A stretch of DNA of 64,000 bases, taken from Salvia splendens (lineage: Eukaryota > Streptophyta > Magnoliopsida > Lamiales > Lamiaceae). Of this stretch, positions 46,975 through 58,173 are shown piece by piece. Within the stretch, counting starts at the first letter, position 1. The number at the start of each line of letters is the position of its first letter. The DNA lies in contig NC_056041.1 in NCBI RefSeq assembly GCF_004379255.2, forward strand, positions 16,027,559 through 16,091,558, read 5' to 3'. Below the pieces are notes generated by a model. It was not told the origin of the DNA. It worked only from the letters and a program-made list of their open reading frames with translations, and ran no database searches. The position numbers and the translations under genes were made by a program.

Positions 46975-48336
46975 CTATCTAGTGACATGAGCAATGAACG
47001 AATCCAACTCAATCCTCGAAACACCACCCGCCTCCGTCGCCCCCCTCACGGCGGCGCCCAGCTTCTCCGCCGTCTCCTTAATCCGATCCCCTTCTTCCGA
47101 CGCCATCAATCTCCTCACAACGCTCTCAATCGCCGCCGCCTTCACCACTCCCACCCTATCCTTCCACTCCCTCACCACAATCCCCGTCCTCAAAACATCC
47201 GCAACCAGCGCGGCGTTGCTCGGCTGGTCGGAGTGCATCGGCCACGCCGCGATCGCCACCCCCGCCGTCACGCTCTCCACGCACGAATTCCACCCGCAGT
47301 GGCTCATGAACCCCCCCACCGCCGGATGCGCCAGTATCTGCGGCTGCGGCGCCCATTCTCTCACCACCATCCCCTCCCCCTCCCCAAACCCTCTCGGCAG
47401 CTCGGCCCTCCTCACCTCGCCATCGAACACGTCGCCTTTATCGGCATCTCTCAGCACCCAAAGGAACTTCACCCCGCTCTGCGCTAGCCCCTCGGCGATC
47501 TCCTTGATCTGATAGTCCGGTAACGAGACAGTCGTGCCAAACGAGACGTAGATCACGGATTTCGCCTCCTGCTTATCGAGCCAGTCTAAGCATCCGTGCT
47601 GATTTTTTAAAATTGGTATTGATTTAGGAAAAATCGGGCCTACTCCCCAAATAGGCCTGCTCTTGTTCCTCTCGTCTCTCTCTAAAACCTCGAGATAAGG
47701 TGCTTCGATCAATTTGGAGGTGTTGTAGATGCATCCAGATCTGAGATCGGAAGCTTCTGATTGGAGAGCAGCGAAGGTGTTTACCTCGTCTGACATCCAG
47801 TCTTCGAAAGGGGGCAATTCGTTGGGATGGGGGAGGGGGAAAGGAAGCCCTAGATATCCGGAGATGAAGGAGATGGCGGAGAAGGCGGAGATGCAGACGA
47901 GCTCGTAAGATTCGGCGTTGTGGATTCCTGCAACGTCTTGAACCACGCACGACATCCACGAGTCGTGGACGACGACGACTCTTTTGAATTTTCCCGCCAA
48001 TTCCTGGAGGAGGGCGGCGAAGAGGGGGCGGAGGGTGAGGGAGGCCTCCAGCGCTGGGAGGAGCTGCGTGGGGAATTTGATTGGGGAGTTGGGGTTGGGG
48101 GGAGGGGAGAGGAAGGGCGGGGTGGGGAAGTCGTGGAAGTGGATTCTGGATACGGCGTCGTTTGAGGCGTTGGTGCGGGCACGGGCTTGGCGGTTGTGGA
48201 GGGCGGAGCCGGCGTAGTAGACGGGGAGGCCGTAGGAGGAGATGAGTGAGGAGAGGTGCAGCATCTGGTTGAGGTGGCCTTGAGCTGGCAACGGCACGGC
48301 CACGACGGCTACCTGAGCTTGGTGGTGGTGGCCCAT
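46975..48336 (-). CDS. Zeatin O-glucosyltransferase-like UDP-glycosyltransferase (UGT93 type), single exon
   Basis: 453 residues from the ATG at 48336. The N-terminal acceptor domain starts QVAVVAVPLPAQGHLNQMLHL, the ZOG/ZOX-type form of the family start, with the catalytic His in GHLNQ. The PSPG box near the C-terminus is REWAPQPQILAHPAVGGFMS then HCGWNSCVESV and ends HSDQ. These enzymes transfer sugar from UDP-sugar, in the ZOG group to the side-chain hydroxyl of zeatin. The final PSPG residue is Gln, which often goes with UDP-glucose use. An in-frame ATG at 48414 would add 26 residues, but it lies too close to the TATA box at 48425-48432, so the downstream ATG (MGHHHQ) is chosen. Intronless, GC-rich. 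True substrate unknown. Confidence 0.9.
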   Translation of the reverse strand: MGHHHQAQVAVVAVPLPAQGHLNQMLHLSSLISSYGLPVYYAGSALHNRQARARTNASNDAVSRIHFHDFPTPPFLSPPPNPNSPIKFPTQLLPALEASLTLRPLFAALLQELAGKFKRVVVVHDSWMSCVVQDVAGIHNAESYELVCISAFSAISFISGYLGLPFPLPHPNELPPFEDWMSDEVNTFAALQSEASDLRSGCIYNTSKLIEAPYLEVLERDERNKSRPIWGVGPIFPKSIPILKNQHGCLDWLDKQEAKSVIYVSFGTTVSLPDYQIKEIAEGLAQSGVKFLWVLRDADKGDVFDGEVRRAELPRGFGEGEGMVVREWAPQPQILAHPAVGGFMSHCGWNSCVESVTAGVAIAAWPMHSDQPSNAALVADVLRTGIVVREWKDRVGVVKAAAIESVVRRLMASEEGDRIKETAEKLGAAVRGATEAGGVSRIELDSFIAHVTR

Positions 48337-48424
48337 GAATTGATGGTGTTTTTTTTTTGGAAGAATTAATGTGTGTAGTGTAGGAATGTTTGAGAGATAG
48401 AGGTAAGCATGCATGGGATGAGTG

Positions 48425-48432
48425 TATATATA
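48425..48432 (-). promoter_or_regulatory. Candidate TATA box of the UGT gene
   Basis: The minus strand reads CTATATATACAC. Transcription would start about 30 bases downstream, near 48397, which places the 48414 ATG upstream of the mRNA and decides the start at 48336. Confidence 0.55.
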
Positions 48433-49769
48433 GGGTCAGTGTGTAATTGTGAAAGTGGGATTATTAGAAGGTTAGTGTGGAAGGTGGAAACTTGAAACAA
48501 CTAGGAAAGTAGATGAATAGTGATGGGTGATTGTCTTATTAAGGCGGCGGAGAGGACCCAAATTCTTTCATCAAAAAATGTTTAATAGTAGTAGTATACT
48601 TGGTTATCAAGATTACTAGTAGTATTTGATTTTTCTCCTTTAAAGAAGTTTCTTCCGTGAACTGCTGGGTCATGCACATATGATGACAGGTGGAACGTAA
48701 AATGGGTGAAAAAAGATAATTGAACGTATACCCATTTTTATACTTCCTTCTTCCAAAAAAATAAGATACATTGTGAATGACACATGTTTTAATATGGAAT
48801 TGGTAAAGTAAGAAAGAAGTAGTGTTAGTGAAATGTGGGGAAGTATAAATATCAAATAATATAACACAAAGGAAATATTAATACGGCTCTTCATTTCTAA
48901 CATGATTTAATTGTCCGCTAAGAAAATAACATAAGGTACTGTAATATTGATGACATTCATAGTTTCATACCCACTTTTATAATTAGTCATCCACTAACTT
49001 TGAACCGCTACAAATTCACATTCCATTTCACACTATGCCAAAACCACAATCCCACTATTTCTTGCACTAAAGACACCACAACAAAGCAAAAAGGTGTTCT
49101 TGCATTTTCACAATTATATCTCTTGGGCTCAATATTAATCATCTTTTTATAGATTTTGATATTGGAGAATTTTTTTTTAAAAAAATCTTGTTGCTTTTCC
49201 TAAGTGGAGAAAGTGAAAGATTTTGGAAGAATTTCATAATTTTTTGGACTACAAATGATATAGTTGATAACTTATAATTAATTCACATATTTCTCTTTTT
49301 TCATTACATTCTTCGCTGAACTTTCTATACAAATTCGACTCACTTTTAGATACTCCCTACTCTTCATCAATATTGATGTAACACGAAGTCGGTTTTCTAT
49401 TTTATAATTCTTTTTTGCATTTATGTATTAATAATGTTACTTTGCACCCTCCGATTTCTTATAGTTGTTGGTGATTTTAATATGTTTTGAGGTGTAATAT
49501 ATATTTATACCTTATCTGTATTGCCTTTGCAGCACTTGAGGTTACAACTCGGACATTCAAATATTATCAAAAACAAGATGAGCACCTAACTTTTCACCCT
49601 GAAGGAAATAGCTACATCCCCCTTTTGATATCTCCATTTCTTGAATTACAACTTTGATAAGTTAAAAGATAGCTATGACTGGATGGTTACTTGGATACAC
49701 AATCAGATTCTCACAAAGATATTCATACTAAATGATAAGGCCAATTTCATGCACCGGTTTAGGGGTAAA
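48433..49769. other. AT-rich intergenic DNA
   Basis: No gene supported. A decayed Stowaway-like segment may lie at about 48745-48850. Confidence 0.3.
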
Positions 49770-51000
49770 ATGTATGCTACTTGATCAGTTTATCGCGCAA
49801 AGCGAGTGTTAATTGTGCAGGAATGCCGCTTGACCAAGGGCATCAAGGCCAAGCTGATCAAGCTGGCGCAGAAGGCGAAAAAGACCAAAAATCGTGAGGG
49901 TTGATCAAAGGGGTGATCAAGCAGTTAGACGGGGGACCACTGCATTCCAGAAGAAAGACACGTGGGGCTGATGCGCTGGATGGCGATCATCAAGTACTGC
50001 ATTATAGAAGGGGGCACGTGTTGATGCGTAAGACGCAAGGAGGAAGCCGAATCCCCGTTCCGTTATTGAAGAACCGCTGCATTCTAGAAGAGGGGCACGT
50101 ATCAATCGATGTGGCACTCAATCCCAGCAAGGTCGAATATTCGCTGCCAAAGTTGTTATCCTAGCTGGAGATTGCTGCGAGGAGCTTATAAATAGAGGAT
50201 GCAGCGCCATTAAAAAGATCTTCCTTCCGCTTCTAGTTTAGCTTTTCTTTTAGTTTAGTTTTTAGTTCCAAGTTTTCCCCAGTTCCAAAGATAGCTTACT
50301 TAGATAATAACAATGGTTAGTTAGAAGAGAGCGACCGAAAGGGAGAGCGACAGAGAATTCAATATTTTTTCGGCATTGTCTCAAGTTTCCGACTGAGAGC
50401 TTCTCGGCTTTACTCGCTTTCTTACTTTCCAGTTTCAGTTGTTCAAGTTTAATTCCATGTTGTTTCGTAGTTAAAGGATCTTGCTTGTATTCCGCACGCT
50501 CCTCTTCTGTGTTTGGAATCTTTTATAAAACCGTAGTTATTTTGTTTTCGGCATCTCGTCTACTGTTCCAGTTTAGCTTTAACTTTAAAATCTTCGATCC
50601 AGTGTTTAACTATGTGGAATGAAAAAGTGACTTGTAGTTCCGAAGCATGTTTAGGTAGTTAAGTCTTTTATTTGAGATTATCGCTTACTTGATCAGTCAG
50701 TTGTTTTCCAGCATGATGAGTTACTTGATCCAATAGTTAGTTTACATTCCGCCTAGCTTAGTCCAATAATTAAAACTCCCAATTTAAAGTGTGGCAGCAG
50801 CCGACCCCTATTCACGATTCATACACTCAACGCACCGGTTTCTCTGTGGGATCGACCCCGTACTTGCCGCTTTATTATTAAAGTAGTGTACGTCTGGGAG
50901 TTATAAATATATTTGGGTGGAACGAGAGAGAACGCATTGATCAAGTGGCAACTACATTTGCTGACTGACCCATTCGGTTCGGTTATCTTCCATATAACTT
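49770..51000 (+). mobile_element. LTR-like sequence, possible solo LTR of a Ty3/gypsy element
   Basis: About 1.2 kb with LTR-like organisation: a GC-richer U3-like part with repeated CTGCATTCCAGAAG/CTGCATTCTAGAAGAGG phrases, a good TATA box (GCTTATAAATAGAGGATG, about 50187) and a T-rich untranslated-like part. It ends with CTGTGGGATCGACCCCGTAC, a phrase common at the 3' end of Athila-type LTRs. No internal domain or second copy is in the window. Exact ends and target duplication were not resolved. Confidence 0.4.
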
Positions 51001-52037
51001 TATCCATCTGTGCGTACACAACTCGCTATCCCACCACTAAACCTGCTGCCATGTAGGCTGTCGGCAGACATGATCATCTGCATCAAAGTCAAGAACTCCA
51101 TACATCCATGTGTATGGTACTGGCTGGCATAGATTCAATTATACGATATCGTAAGCTCAAACAAAGGCACAGATCCATAACTTCAAATTATATACTGTAC
51201 AATTTATCACACAAAAGAGCCAGATTGTCCTGATGAAAGCTCAGGACTTGAATTCATAGGTGCTCGTATCACGGATATTCGTTCTAGGTAGTACTCAAAT
51301 TCGACTCATGCACTTAAGAGAATCTCTTTTTTCCTCTGCCAGTCCTCCTGAAATGACAACTTTCGCATGACATATTGATTTCAAGATATTCAACAAATGG
51401 ATATTAATCAAGAATGCTCACACATATATAGCCGATGCTGATTGTCGATTGATATACCTGGAATACAGACATCATATATATATATATATACACACATAGG
51501 AGTAGTGGTTAACCGCGTGTACGTACAAAATATCTAGCCACCACTCAGATGTCGTTGAAGAGTCATCGATTTTATTTGCAGGTACACACCAATCCTTGCC
51601 TGATCACACCTAGTTCATAGGAGGACTATATGTTGTTATTTGCTCACATATAAAGTATTGGACGTATTTGTAATAACTTATTCAATTTACCTGTAAGTTT
51701 TATGTCTCATATATGTGACATGAGATAAAATTTTAAAAAGAAATGGATTTTTGATATAATACATTAACTTGATATAAGACATATTTTTTTCTAATTAATC
51801 AGCTATCCATTAGCTATTAATATAGTGGGACGTCTTCCTAAATTATCATCATTCAATTAGTCATAATATATTCCCTATATTAGTCATTAAGTTTGACTAA
51901 ATATATAATAAGGAAAATGAGAATATATTTACATAATTATAGTATATGTATGCGTTTGATTGTAGTCATTAAGTGAAAGGATTAATATTTCATTCCCTTG
52001 ACTATTTAGGAAAGAAAAGCGTGTATATATTAATTGA
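51001..52037. other. AT-rich intergenic DNA
   Basis: No gene seen; a TA microsatellite lies at about 51475-51490. Confidence 0.35.
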
Positions 52038-52151
52038 TACTCCCCCGTCCCATTTAAGATGACACGTTTTCTTTTTAAGTTTGTCATAAGATAACACATT
52101 TCCTTTTTTGGAAACTTTCTCTCTCCAATTCATATATCCAACTATTAAATT

Positions 52152-54113
52152 TAGGTGTACACACGGTTCAAAAACCGCCAATTCCGGTTCGGAACCGGCG
52201 GTTCACGGTTCACCATTTCCATGAACTAGAACCGGCCCGCCAAGGGTCCCGGCGGTTCCGGTTCCGGTTCAAAAAACCGCCCGGTCACGAGGCGGTTCAA
52301 AACCGCCGGTTTTTTGCCGAAACCGCAGGTTCTGGGCCGGTTCGGCGGTTTGAATTTTTTTTCTTCTCGTTTTAGTGTTTATTTCAACGAGACTACAAGT
52401 CACAAGTCATAACTTATAAGTTACAATTTACACTTAATGTTGGACTTGAGCCTTTGGGTTGAAAGAGAGTGTATTGGATGATTCTCTTTTATAGCTACAT
52501 GTTCTTGGATGTGTTGCTCTTTCTTTCAATGTGGGATAAAACTCCTTATTTATAACTACATGATACATCTCCATCATCTTTGTTTATATTAGTTTATATC
52601 AGTTTTTATCTTAACTATCTTCTATTATTACAACTTAACAACAAATATAATTACATAAAGTATTATTCTTTAGTTCTTTATCATTATCGATTTGTTTGTG
52701 TATAAGTTTATGTGTATGTTAATTAATAAATACCATTATACACATTAAGAGAATAATTATTATACAAATTGTATTAATCTAGTGATAACTATAATATGGA
52801 TAATTATTTATTCATATACAAATCATATTACTCAATAATTGTTTATTCTTATCTATCAAGAATATATTCACAAATAATAATTTTATTTATATAAATTATA
52901 CTACATCTATTAGAATAATAACTATTATACAAAATCATACTATTAGTCTACTACTAATATATAAATATATAAACTATATTATACCACTAAACAAATCATT
53001 CTTTAGTTATCTATTTTTATCATTATTATACCAATTATATTAATTGTTGTTTTTTTCACATTTTAATCAATATATTGAGAAAAATTAGCAACATACTTAC
53101 ATTTAAATCCAATTATTTGAACACGTTCACATTCTATAAATATACAAATTATTAGCAACATGCAACATTCAAATTTAATTAAACTATTCTAGTTGATGCT
53201 ATTATTATCTATAAATTTGTCTTAGAAAAAGAATCATAACAAAAATAAAGATAAAGTTAGTGAATAATACAATGTAGTAAAAAATAAAGAAAAGTAGAAA
53301 ACAAAAGAAAGTTTTGTATCTCACATTGGAAAAAGATGAATGAATGATCTAAACATGTAATTATAAATGAAAATACTTCAACATATTTTGTCCCACATTG
53401 AAAGTGAAACAAAAAATATTCAAGAATGTCTCTATAAAAAAGAAACAACCAAGAATGGTTTCTTAGAATTCTTAAAAGTGAGCACATTTAAATCCAATTA
53501 TTATTATTATTTGACACACCCACATTCTATAAATATACAAATTATGAGCAACATGCAATATTCAAATTTAATTGAACTATTCTATTTGATTCTATTATTA
53601 TCTATAAATTTGTCTTAGAAAATGAATCATAACAAAAATAAAGATAAAGTTAGTGAATAATAAAATATAGTAAAAAATAAAGAAAAGTAGAAAACCACAG
53701 AAAGTTTTGTATCTCACATTGGAAAAAGATGAATGATCTAAACATGTAGTTATACAAGAAAATATTTCAACATATTTTGTCCCACATTGAAAGTGAAACA
53801 CAAAATATTCAAGGATGTCTCTATAAAAGAGAAACAACCAAGAATGGTTCTTAGAATCATAGGCCCAACAAATAAATATGGGCTATTATGAAATTATTGT
53901 ATTTATTTATTTGTGAAAATTGATTTTTATATATAAAAGTTGATTTTTATAAATAATATTTTTTTAATGTTATGAACCGGCGGTTTGAACCGGCGAACCT
54001 CCGGTTCCGATTCGCGATATTTTTGAACCTGAACCGGCCCGCTTGAACCGTCGAACCGCCGGCGCCGGTTCCGGTTCATGAACCGGCGGTTCGGTTTGGA
54101 TTGTGCATGCCTA
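52152..54113. mobile_element. Non-autonomous hAT element nested in the Stowaway MITE
   Basis: 1,962 bp, flanked by the 8-bp duplication ATTAAATT (52144-52151 and 54114-54121), as expected for hAT. Ends TAGGTGTACACACGG and, at the right, reverse complement TAGGCATGCACAATCC. Subterminal regions are packed with AACCGGCGGTT/CCGGTTCGG motifs on both sides, which may be transposase binding repeats. The AT-rich core has no transposase reading frame. Confidence 0.85.
53098..53860. repeat. Tandem duplication of ~390 bp inside the hAT element
   Basis: Sequence beginning ACATTTAAATCCAATTATT and running through GTCTTAGAAAAAGAATCATA, TTTTGTCCCACATTGAAAGT and AACCAAGAATGGTT occurs twice in direct order (about 53098-53486 and 53486-53855), with roughly 90% similarity. 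Confidence 0.85.
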
Positions 54114-54253
54114 ATTAAATTATTCATCTTTCATTCTCTCTCTATTTTAATACTTACACTCACCTTTTCTCTCTCAATTAAACACATTAATCATAATTCC
54201 TAAAATCGCATGCCGGCTAAGTAATGTGTCATCTTATCCGGGACGGAGGGAGT

Positions 54254-55080
54254 ATGTTGTTACTAACAAAATCAAATTGTGATCGATTATTAATTGATTT
54301 TGGAATAATGTAATTTGATTTTGGTATTACTTGGTCAAATAGAAACGTCCAAATTACTAACAAAATCAAATCGCGATCAATTACTTGTCCTCTCTACCTA
54401 TAAATACAACTGTGGTGATTCCATCAAATCACACACATTACAGAGAACACATAAATGAGGAAAAGAGAGAAACAAATCATTGGAGTTGGAGTTGCGCTAC
54501 TACACCAAAGAAAGATCGAGGAAGTTCTCTCCATATTCCCCAATCGTTTCCGCTATGAATCATAAATGTAAGTTTTCGATCCATTATGTTTATGATTAAT
54601 ACGTGAAATACATGATGTTCAAAGATCTTGCTTTATTTATATTCAATTATGTTTGTCTTGAATATATGATAGATAAATAATTTCCAACATTATCCCAATC
54701 AAGTAAGTATTAAATATTAAAAATGTTATCTTCATTATTTATTGATATAGTTCACAAAGCACATTATTATCAATTACTCCTACTGCATATAAAGATTATT
54801 ATTAGAAAACTGAATACAAACATCAAATACAAAAACTGAATTTCTACAATTGACCCTTCTCATCTTAATCACGTCGGCTTTTTTATTAGAGCATTCACAA
54901 TATTGAGTCCTAAAAACTAACTCCATTTTTAGCCTTCATTTTAGCCTGATTTTTAGTTAAATTTAATTTGAAAATTACATTAATTAAAATTGAAGTATAA
55001 ATATTTATGAGAAATGCAATGAAAAAATCACAAAAAAAAAAGTAAATAACGAAAAGTACTAATAATCAAAGCATTAAGTG
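54254..55080. other. Spacer with a possible promoter and short first exon or solo LTR
   Basis: A clear TATA box (CTATAAATAC, 54399-54408) precedes a 36-residue frame (54455-54565, MRKREKQIIGVGV...) and a strong donor-like GTAAGT at 54567. The segment from TGTTGTTACTAAC (about 54254) to TTTCCAACA (about 54690) also has TG...CA ends, as in a small LTR, but no target duplication or primer site was found. No protein family recognised. Confidence 0.3.
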
Positions 55081-55083
55081 TTA

Positions 55084-57230
55084 GGGTGTCCACTATAAGG
55101 CGGACACGCCCAATAGCCCCGCCCCAGTTTTTGTCCATAGCACCAAAATTCTATTTCCGCCACTATAGTGGACAACTCCAATAGCCCCCAAATTTTATAA
55201 TCAATTTTCATTTTTAAATATTTTTTAGTTTCAATCAAGTGTAATTTAAATAATCGCAGTATAAATAACTAGAATACGAGGTAATTAGGCCCGAATATTC
55301 GTTGTATTGCAAACCGGTAAAATTATACAACGAATAATTAAAATAAAATACAACTACAAAACTCCGGCACCGTCTACTCGGTGTCGGAGTCGGCTTCCTC
55401 GTCTTCCTCTTCTTCTTCTCCTCCTCCTCCTCTCTCGCTGCTGTCGGCCTCGGTATCCTCAGGCGCATTATCAACCAACCCCAGTCGACTCTCAAGCCGA
55501 TTGATGAGCCTCTTGTAGACGTTCCTGACGTACGGGTCAGTTTCACCTGCGTATGACCTGCATACGTCTTGCAGTTGTTGCATCAACATTACGTCTATGC
55601 TATTGGCCAATACCTCGTGGGGTTGCACCGTGGGCTGTGGGATTGGGGCAGACTGGGGGATGCGCGATCCGGACACGGCCGCCGTTTGGCGTGAGGCACT
55701 TCTACCCCCTCTGGCTTTGCGGATAGCGGCCTGTTGTCCCATGGGTCGTCGTCGCCTAATGTGAGTCGTGGCTGGCTCTTCGACTTGCTCGTCGGACTGC
55801 TCGAACTCGTGCGAGCCACTCCCACTGCTATATTCCCGGGCAAGGTTGTGCCTTGTGCGCTTCGGGCCAGGAGCTGTTTCCACCTCGTTCGCCACGATCG
55901 ACCGGAATTTCGGACAATCCGCGAGGACAAGATACTCCTCCCACAAGGTGAACTTCGGCTGGCCCGTCTTGTGGTATTGGCCCTCCGACAGGGTCTTAAC
56001 ATCTGCTACGCTTCGGCCACTCTCGGCGTGGCGAAGGTTGTTCTCGTATATGGACGCGAACAGCTTGGTAGCCCGCAGTATTCTACCGAACTTTTTTCGG
56101 ATCTGTTCTGGGTCGCGCTTCTCGGCGCCGTCGGGCTTCAATTCCTCGTATGCCAACATGACGCGCCTCCAAAAACTCTTCGACTCCTGGTCGGTACCCA
56201 CCACGGGGTCCGAAGTGATAGAATCCCACGCCTTCGCCACGGCAATGCTCTCATCTTTGCTGTATGGCTTGCCGCGGCTGGACGGCTCGGGCTGATCACC
56301 GCTACCGCCGGCGCCACTGCCCTCGCTACTCGCAATGCCGGGGCAGCTGCCCGAGTGTCCACCGACGTTGCCGGTGCCACGACTGCCGCCTCCGCCCCTA
56401 GGGCATCTGCCCCTACCGCCACCAGAGCCCCGACTGCCGCTACCTCCTCGGGTCGGAACGGGTGTTTCCACCCGCGCTGCCGGCGTATCTGGGATGCCGG
56501 AACTGAGCAGACCCAGCATAGTATCAAATGCGTCTTGATCTGCTTCGATGATCGGAGATTGGCTGGCTTGGAAAGAGGAACCCGGCCGCGGCAGGTGAAG
56601 CGCGTCTAGGTTGGGTCGGTAATCTCCAAAAGTGGAACGACTCAGATTCCGATGTAAAGCGGGCGGCGTTGGTGAGGATCTCCATGACTGAGATGGAGGA
56701 AGGGGTGGACTCGATGCCCACGGTGGTGGAGATTGATTCCAACTCCAAGGCTGTGACGGAGCCGCATATCCGCCAAATCCCAACGGCTGAGAAGCATATC
56801 CGCCAATACCCGATGGCGGCGAATGATGGGCCGACGGCTGAGATGGATTGCTGTCATATCCCGATTCCTCAGTGTCGGGTGATTCGTCGTCTCCTCGGTG
56901 CATTTTGTAGAGAGTGTTTTTGTAGAAAGTGGGTGTATGGATTTTGTGCAAATGAGAGTGGGGGAAGAGGGGGAGTGGTATTTATAGATGAAAAAACGAA
57001 AAAAAAAAATTCAAAAAATGCGGCTATAGCCGCGGCGGATATCCGCCACTATAATAGCCGCGCCTATACACCCACCGCCGCGTCCTCGCCCCACTCGCGG
57101 CGAAGCCTCGTCCGCTGCCCTCCCCCCACCAGCCGCGTCCACCCTCGCGGCGGACACCCCCTCCACTATAATAGTCGCGCCTACCGCCCCGCTCGCGGCT
57201 ATAGCCGCGTCCACCTTATAGTGGACGCTC
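55084..57230 (-). mobile_element. PIF/Harbinger element with intact ORF1 only
   Basis: 2,147 bp. Ends GGGTGTCCACTATAAGGCGG (left) and the complement of GAGCGTCCACTATAAGGTGG (right), flanked by TTA on both sides (55081-55083, 57231-57233). It carries one long minus-strand ORF and no transposase. The 3-bp TTA duplication and ORF1 type define PIF/Harbinger. Confidence 0.85.
55374..56903 (-). CDS. Harbinger ORF1, Myb/SANT-like protein, intact
   Basis: 509 residues from the ATG at 56903 (MHRGDDESPDTEES). The in-frame ATG at 56951 lies almost at the expected transcription start below the TATA box at 56977-56987, so it is not chosen. The N-terminal 200 residues are Pro/Ser/Gly-rich and disordered. 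The Myb/SANT-like region is about residues 210-330: YSKDESIAVAKAWDSITSDP, SFWRRVMLAYEELKPDG, IRKKFGRILRATKLFASIYE. A basic stretch follows, then a conserved C-terminal helix (VLANSIDVMLMQQLQDVCRS) and a highly acidic tail. In these transposons ORF1 recruits transposase to DNA. Host proteins with this domain also exist, but the position inside TIRs argues for transposon ORF1. Confidence 0.85.
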   Translation of the reverse strand: MHRGDDESPDTEESGYDSNPSQPSAHHSPPSGIGGYASQPLGFGGYAAPSQPWSWNQSPPPWASSPPLPPSQSWRSSPTPPALHRNLSRSTFGDYRPNLDALHLPRPGSSFQASQSPIIEADQDAFDTMLGLLSSGIPDTPAARVETPVPTRGGSGSRGSGGGRGRCPRGGGGSRGTGNVGGHSGSCPGIASSEGSGAGGSGDQPEPSSRGKPYSKDESIAVAKAWDSITSDPVVGTDQESKSFWRRVMLAYEELKPDGAEKRDPEQIRKKFGRILRATKLFASIYENNLRHAESGRSVADVKTLSEGQYHKTGQPKFTLWEEYLVLADCPKFRSIVANEVETAPGPKRTRHNLAREYSSGSGSHEFEQSDEQVEEPATTHIRRRRPMGQQAAIRKARGGRSASRQTAAVSGSRIPQSAPIPQPTVQPHEVLANSIDVMLMQQLQDVCRSYAGETDPYVRNVYKRLINRLESRLGLVDNAPEDTEADSSERGGGGEEEEEDEEADSDTE

Positions 57231-57233
57231 TTA

Positions 57234-57900
57234 CGGCTAAAATTTTTTCGACCAGATCTTTTTGTAATTAGTTATGAGTCCGACCCTAGTGAAGGAAGCT
57301 TGTCAGGCAATATACTCCCAAAAAAGAGGCGGCGCGCTGTGGTTCGGGTTGGTGCAAGCTGCTCCCGAGCTGGGTCCAACTTTTTCTTCTCTCCGATTAA
57401 TTTTCGTGGGCCTTCATCCTCGATTATCATGTTATATAGTATTTTACTTCCTCCATCTGCCAAAGCTTGACACGTTTTGCAATTTTGGATTGTCCGTCAT
57501 TTAAAGACAAAATTGGTAAAGTAAGAGAGCTGAGAAGAAGTGTAGTTAAAATAGTGCTAGTAAATAATATGACCCACATTATTATTAATGTTTTGATGGC
57601 GGTATAAGATGTGAATAACTTGATATACAAGTATAATAAATTGGAATAACTTTTCTTAAATAAAAAAATATATATTTTTATTAGACGAACAAAAATGAAA
57701 ATGTACGTAATATTATTATGGGACAAAGGAAGGTAGTATTACAATGCTCTAAAATCAAGTTGAATAAAGACCTTAGAATATTATGAGGCTGACGTAACTA
57801 AGAAAATTCGAGGGTTATAAATGAGAACTGAGAAGCGTGTGGAGCCGCGTTCCATCCAGTGATGTAGCGTGTACAATATGACCGTACAGCAGCACAACTA
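57234..57900. other. Spacer with a decayed Stowaway MITE
   Basis: At 57447-57733 the ends CTTCCTCCATCTGCCA and, reverse complement, CCTTCCTTTGTCCCATAATA with TA flanks suggest an old Stowaway element. No gene seen before the TATA box at 57902. Confidence 0.5.
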
Positions 57901-57901
57901 G

Positions 57902-57908
57902 TATAAAA
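57902..57908 (+). promoter_or_regulatory. Candidate TATA box of the Ca2+-ATPase first exon
   Basis: TATAAAAATGG, 92 bases before the ATG at 57994, followed by a CT-rich start region. Nearby, GACCGTAC-G-AGCACA-like sequence occurs twice (about 57879 and 57960). Confidence 0.5.
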
Positions 57909-57993
57909 ATGGCGATGCTTCTCTCTTTCCATTTTGCACTCTGAAAATGAACGCGGAGTGACCGTACGGTAGCACACTATACGGTTGCCAGAA

Positions 57994-58173
57994 ATGGAAA
58001 GGTTCATTCCGCCGGAGTTCGACTTAAACCACAAAGGCTGCAGCTCAGAGGAGGCGCAGAAGAGGTGGCGCAACGCCGTCGGGAAACTCGTGAAGAATCG
58101 CCGCCGCCGCTTCCGCTATGCCGCCGATCTCGAGAAACGCTCAGAAGCCAAAGAGCAGCTGAGAAGACTAAGG
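57994..58173 (+). CDS. First exon of an autoinhibited Ca2+-ATPase (ACA, P-type IIB), rest not in window
   Basis: Sixty codons, ending at a good donor (AGG|GTAAGC) in phase 0. The peptide MERFIPPEFDLNHKGCSSEE, AQKRWRNAVGKLVKNRRRRF then RYAADLEKRSEAKEQLRR has the features of the plant ACA N-terminal autoinhibitory/calmodulin-binding domain: the W-R-x-AV segment, the NxxRRFR basic helix and the ADLxKRxEA motif. Such pumps export Ca2+ from the cytosol and are released from self-inhibition by calmodulin. No later exon with transmembrane or P-type ATPase motifs (DKTGT) can be found to the end of the window, so either intron 1 exceeds 5.8 kb and contains nested transposons, or this is an orphan exon. 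The closest group looks like ACA1/2/4/7/11. Confidence 0.7.

Larger units (their letters stand above)
52040..54251. mobile_element. Stowaway MITE split by a hAT insertion
   Basis: The left end CTCCCCCGTCCCATTTAAGA (52040) and the right end, reverse complement CTCCCTCCGTCCCGGATAAG (54251), with TA on both sides (52038-52039, 54252-54253), are one Stowaway element of about 242 bp. Its middle is interrupted at 52152-54113 by another transposon. Confidence 0.88.

Noticed and set aside
46963..47512. Plus-strand frames of 172-174 codons opposite the UGT gene
   Set aside because: Shadows of the PSPG region; composition mirrors the UGT codons and there is no independent motif.
55734..56609. Plus-strand 291-codon frame opposite the Harbinger ORF1
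   Set aside because: Shadow of ORF1: the minus strand carries the Myb/SANT-like motifs, TATA box and correct orientation to the element.
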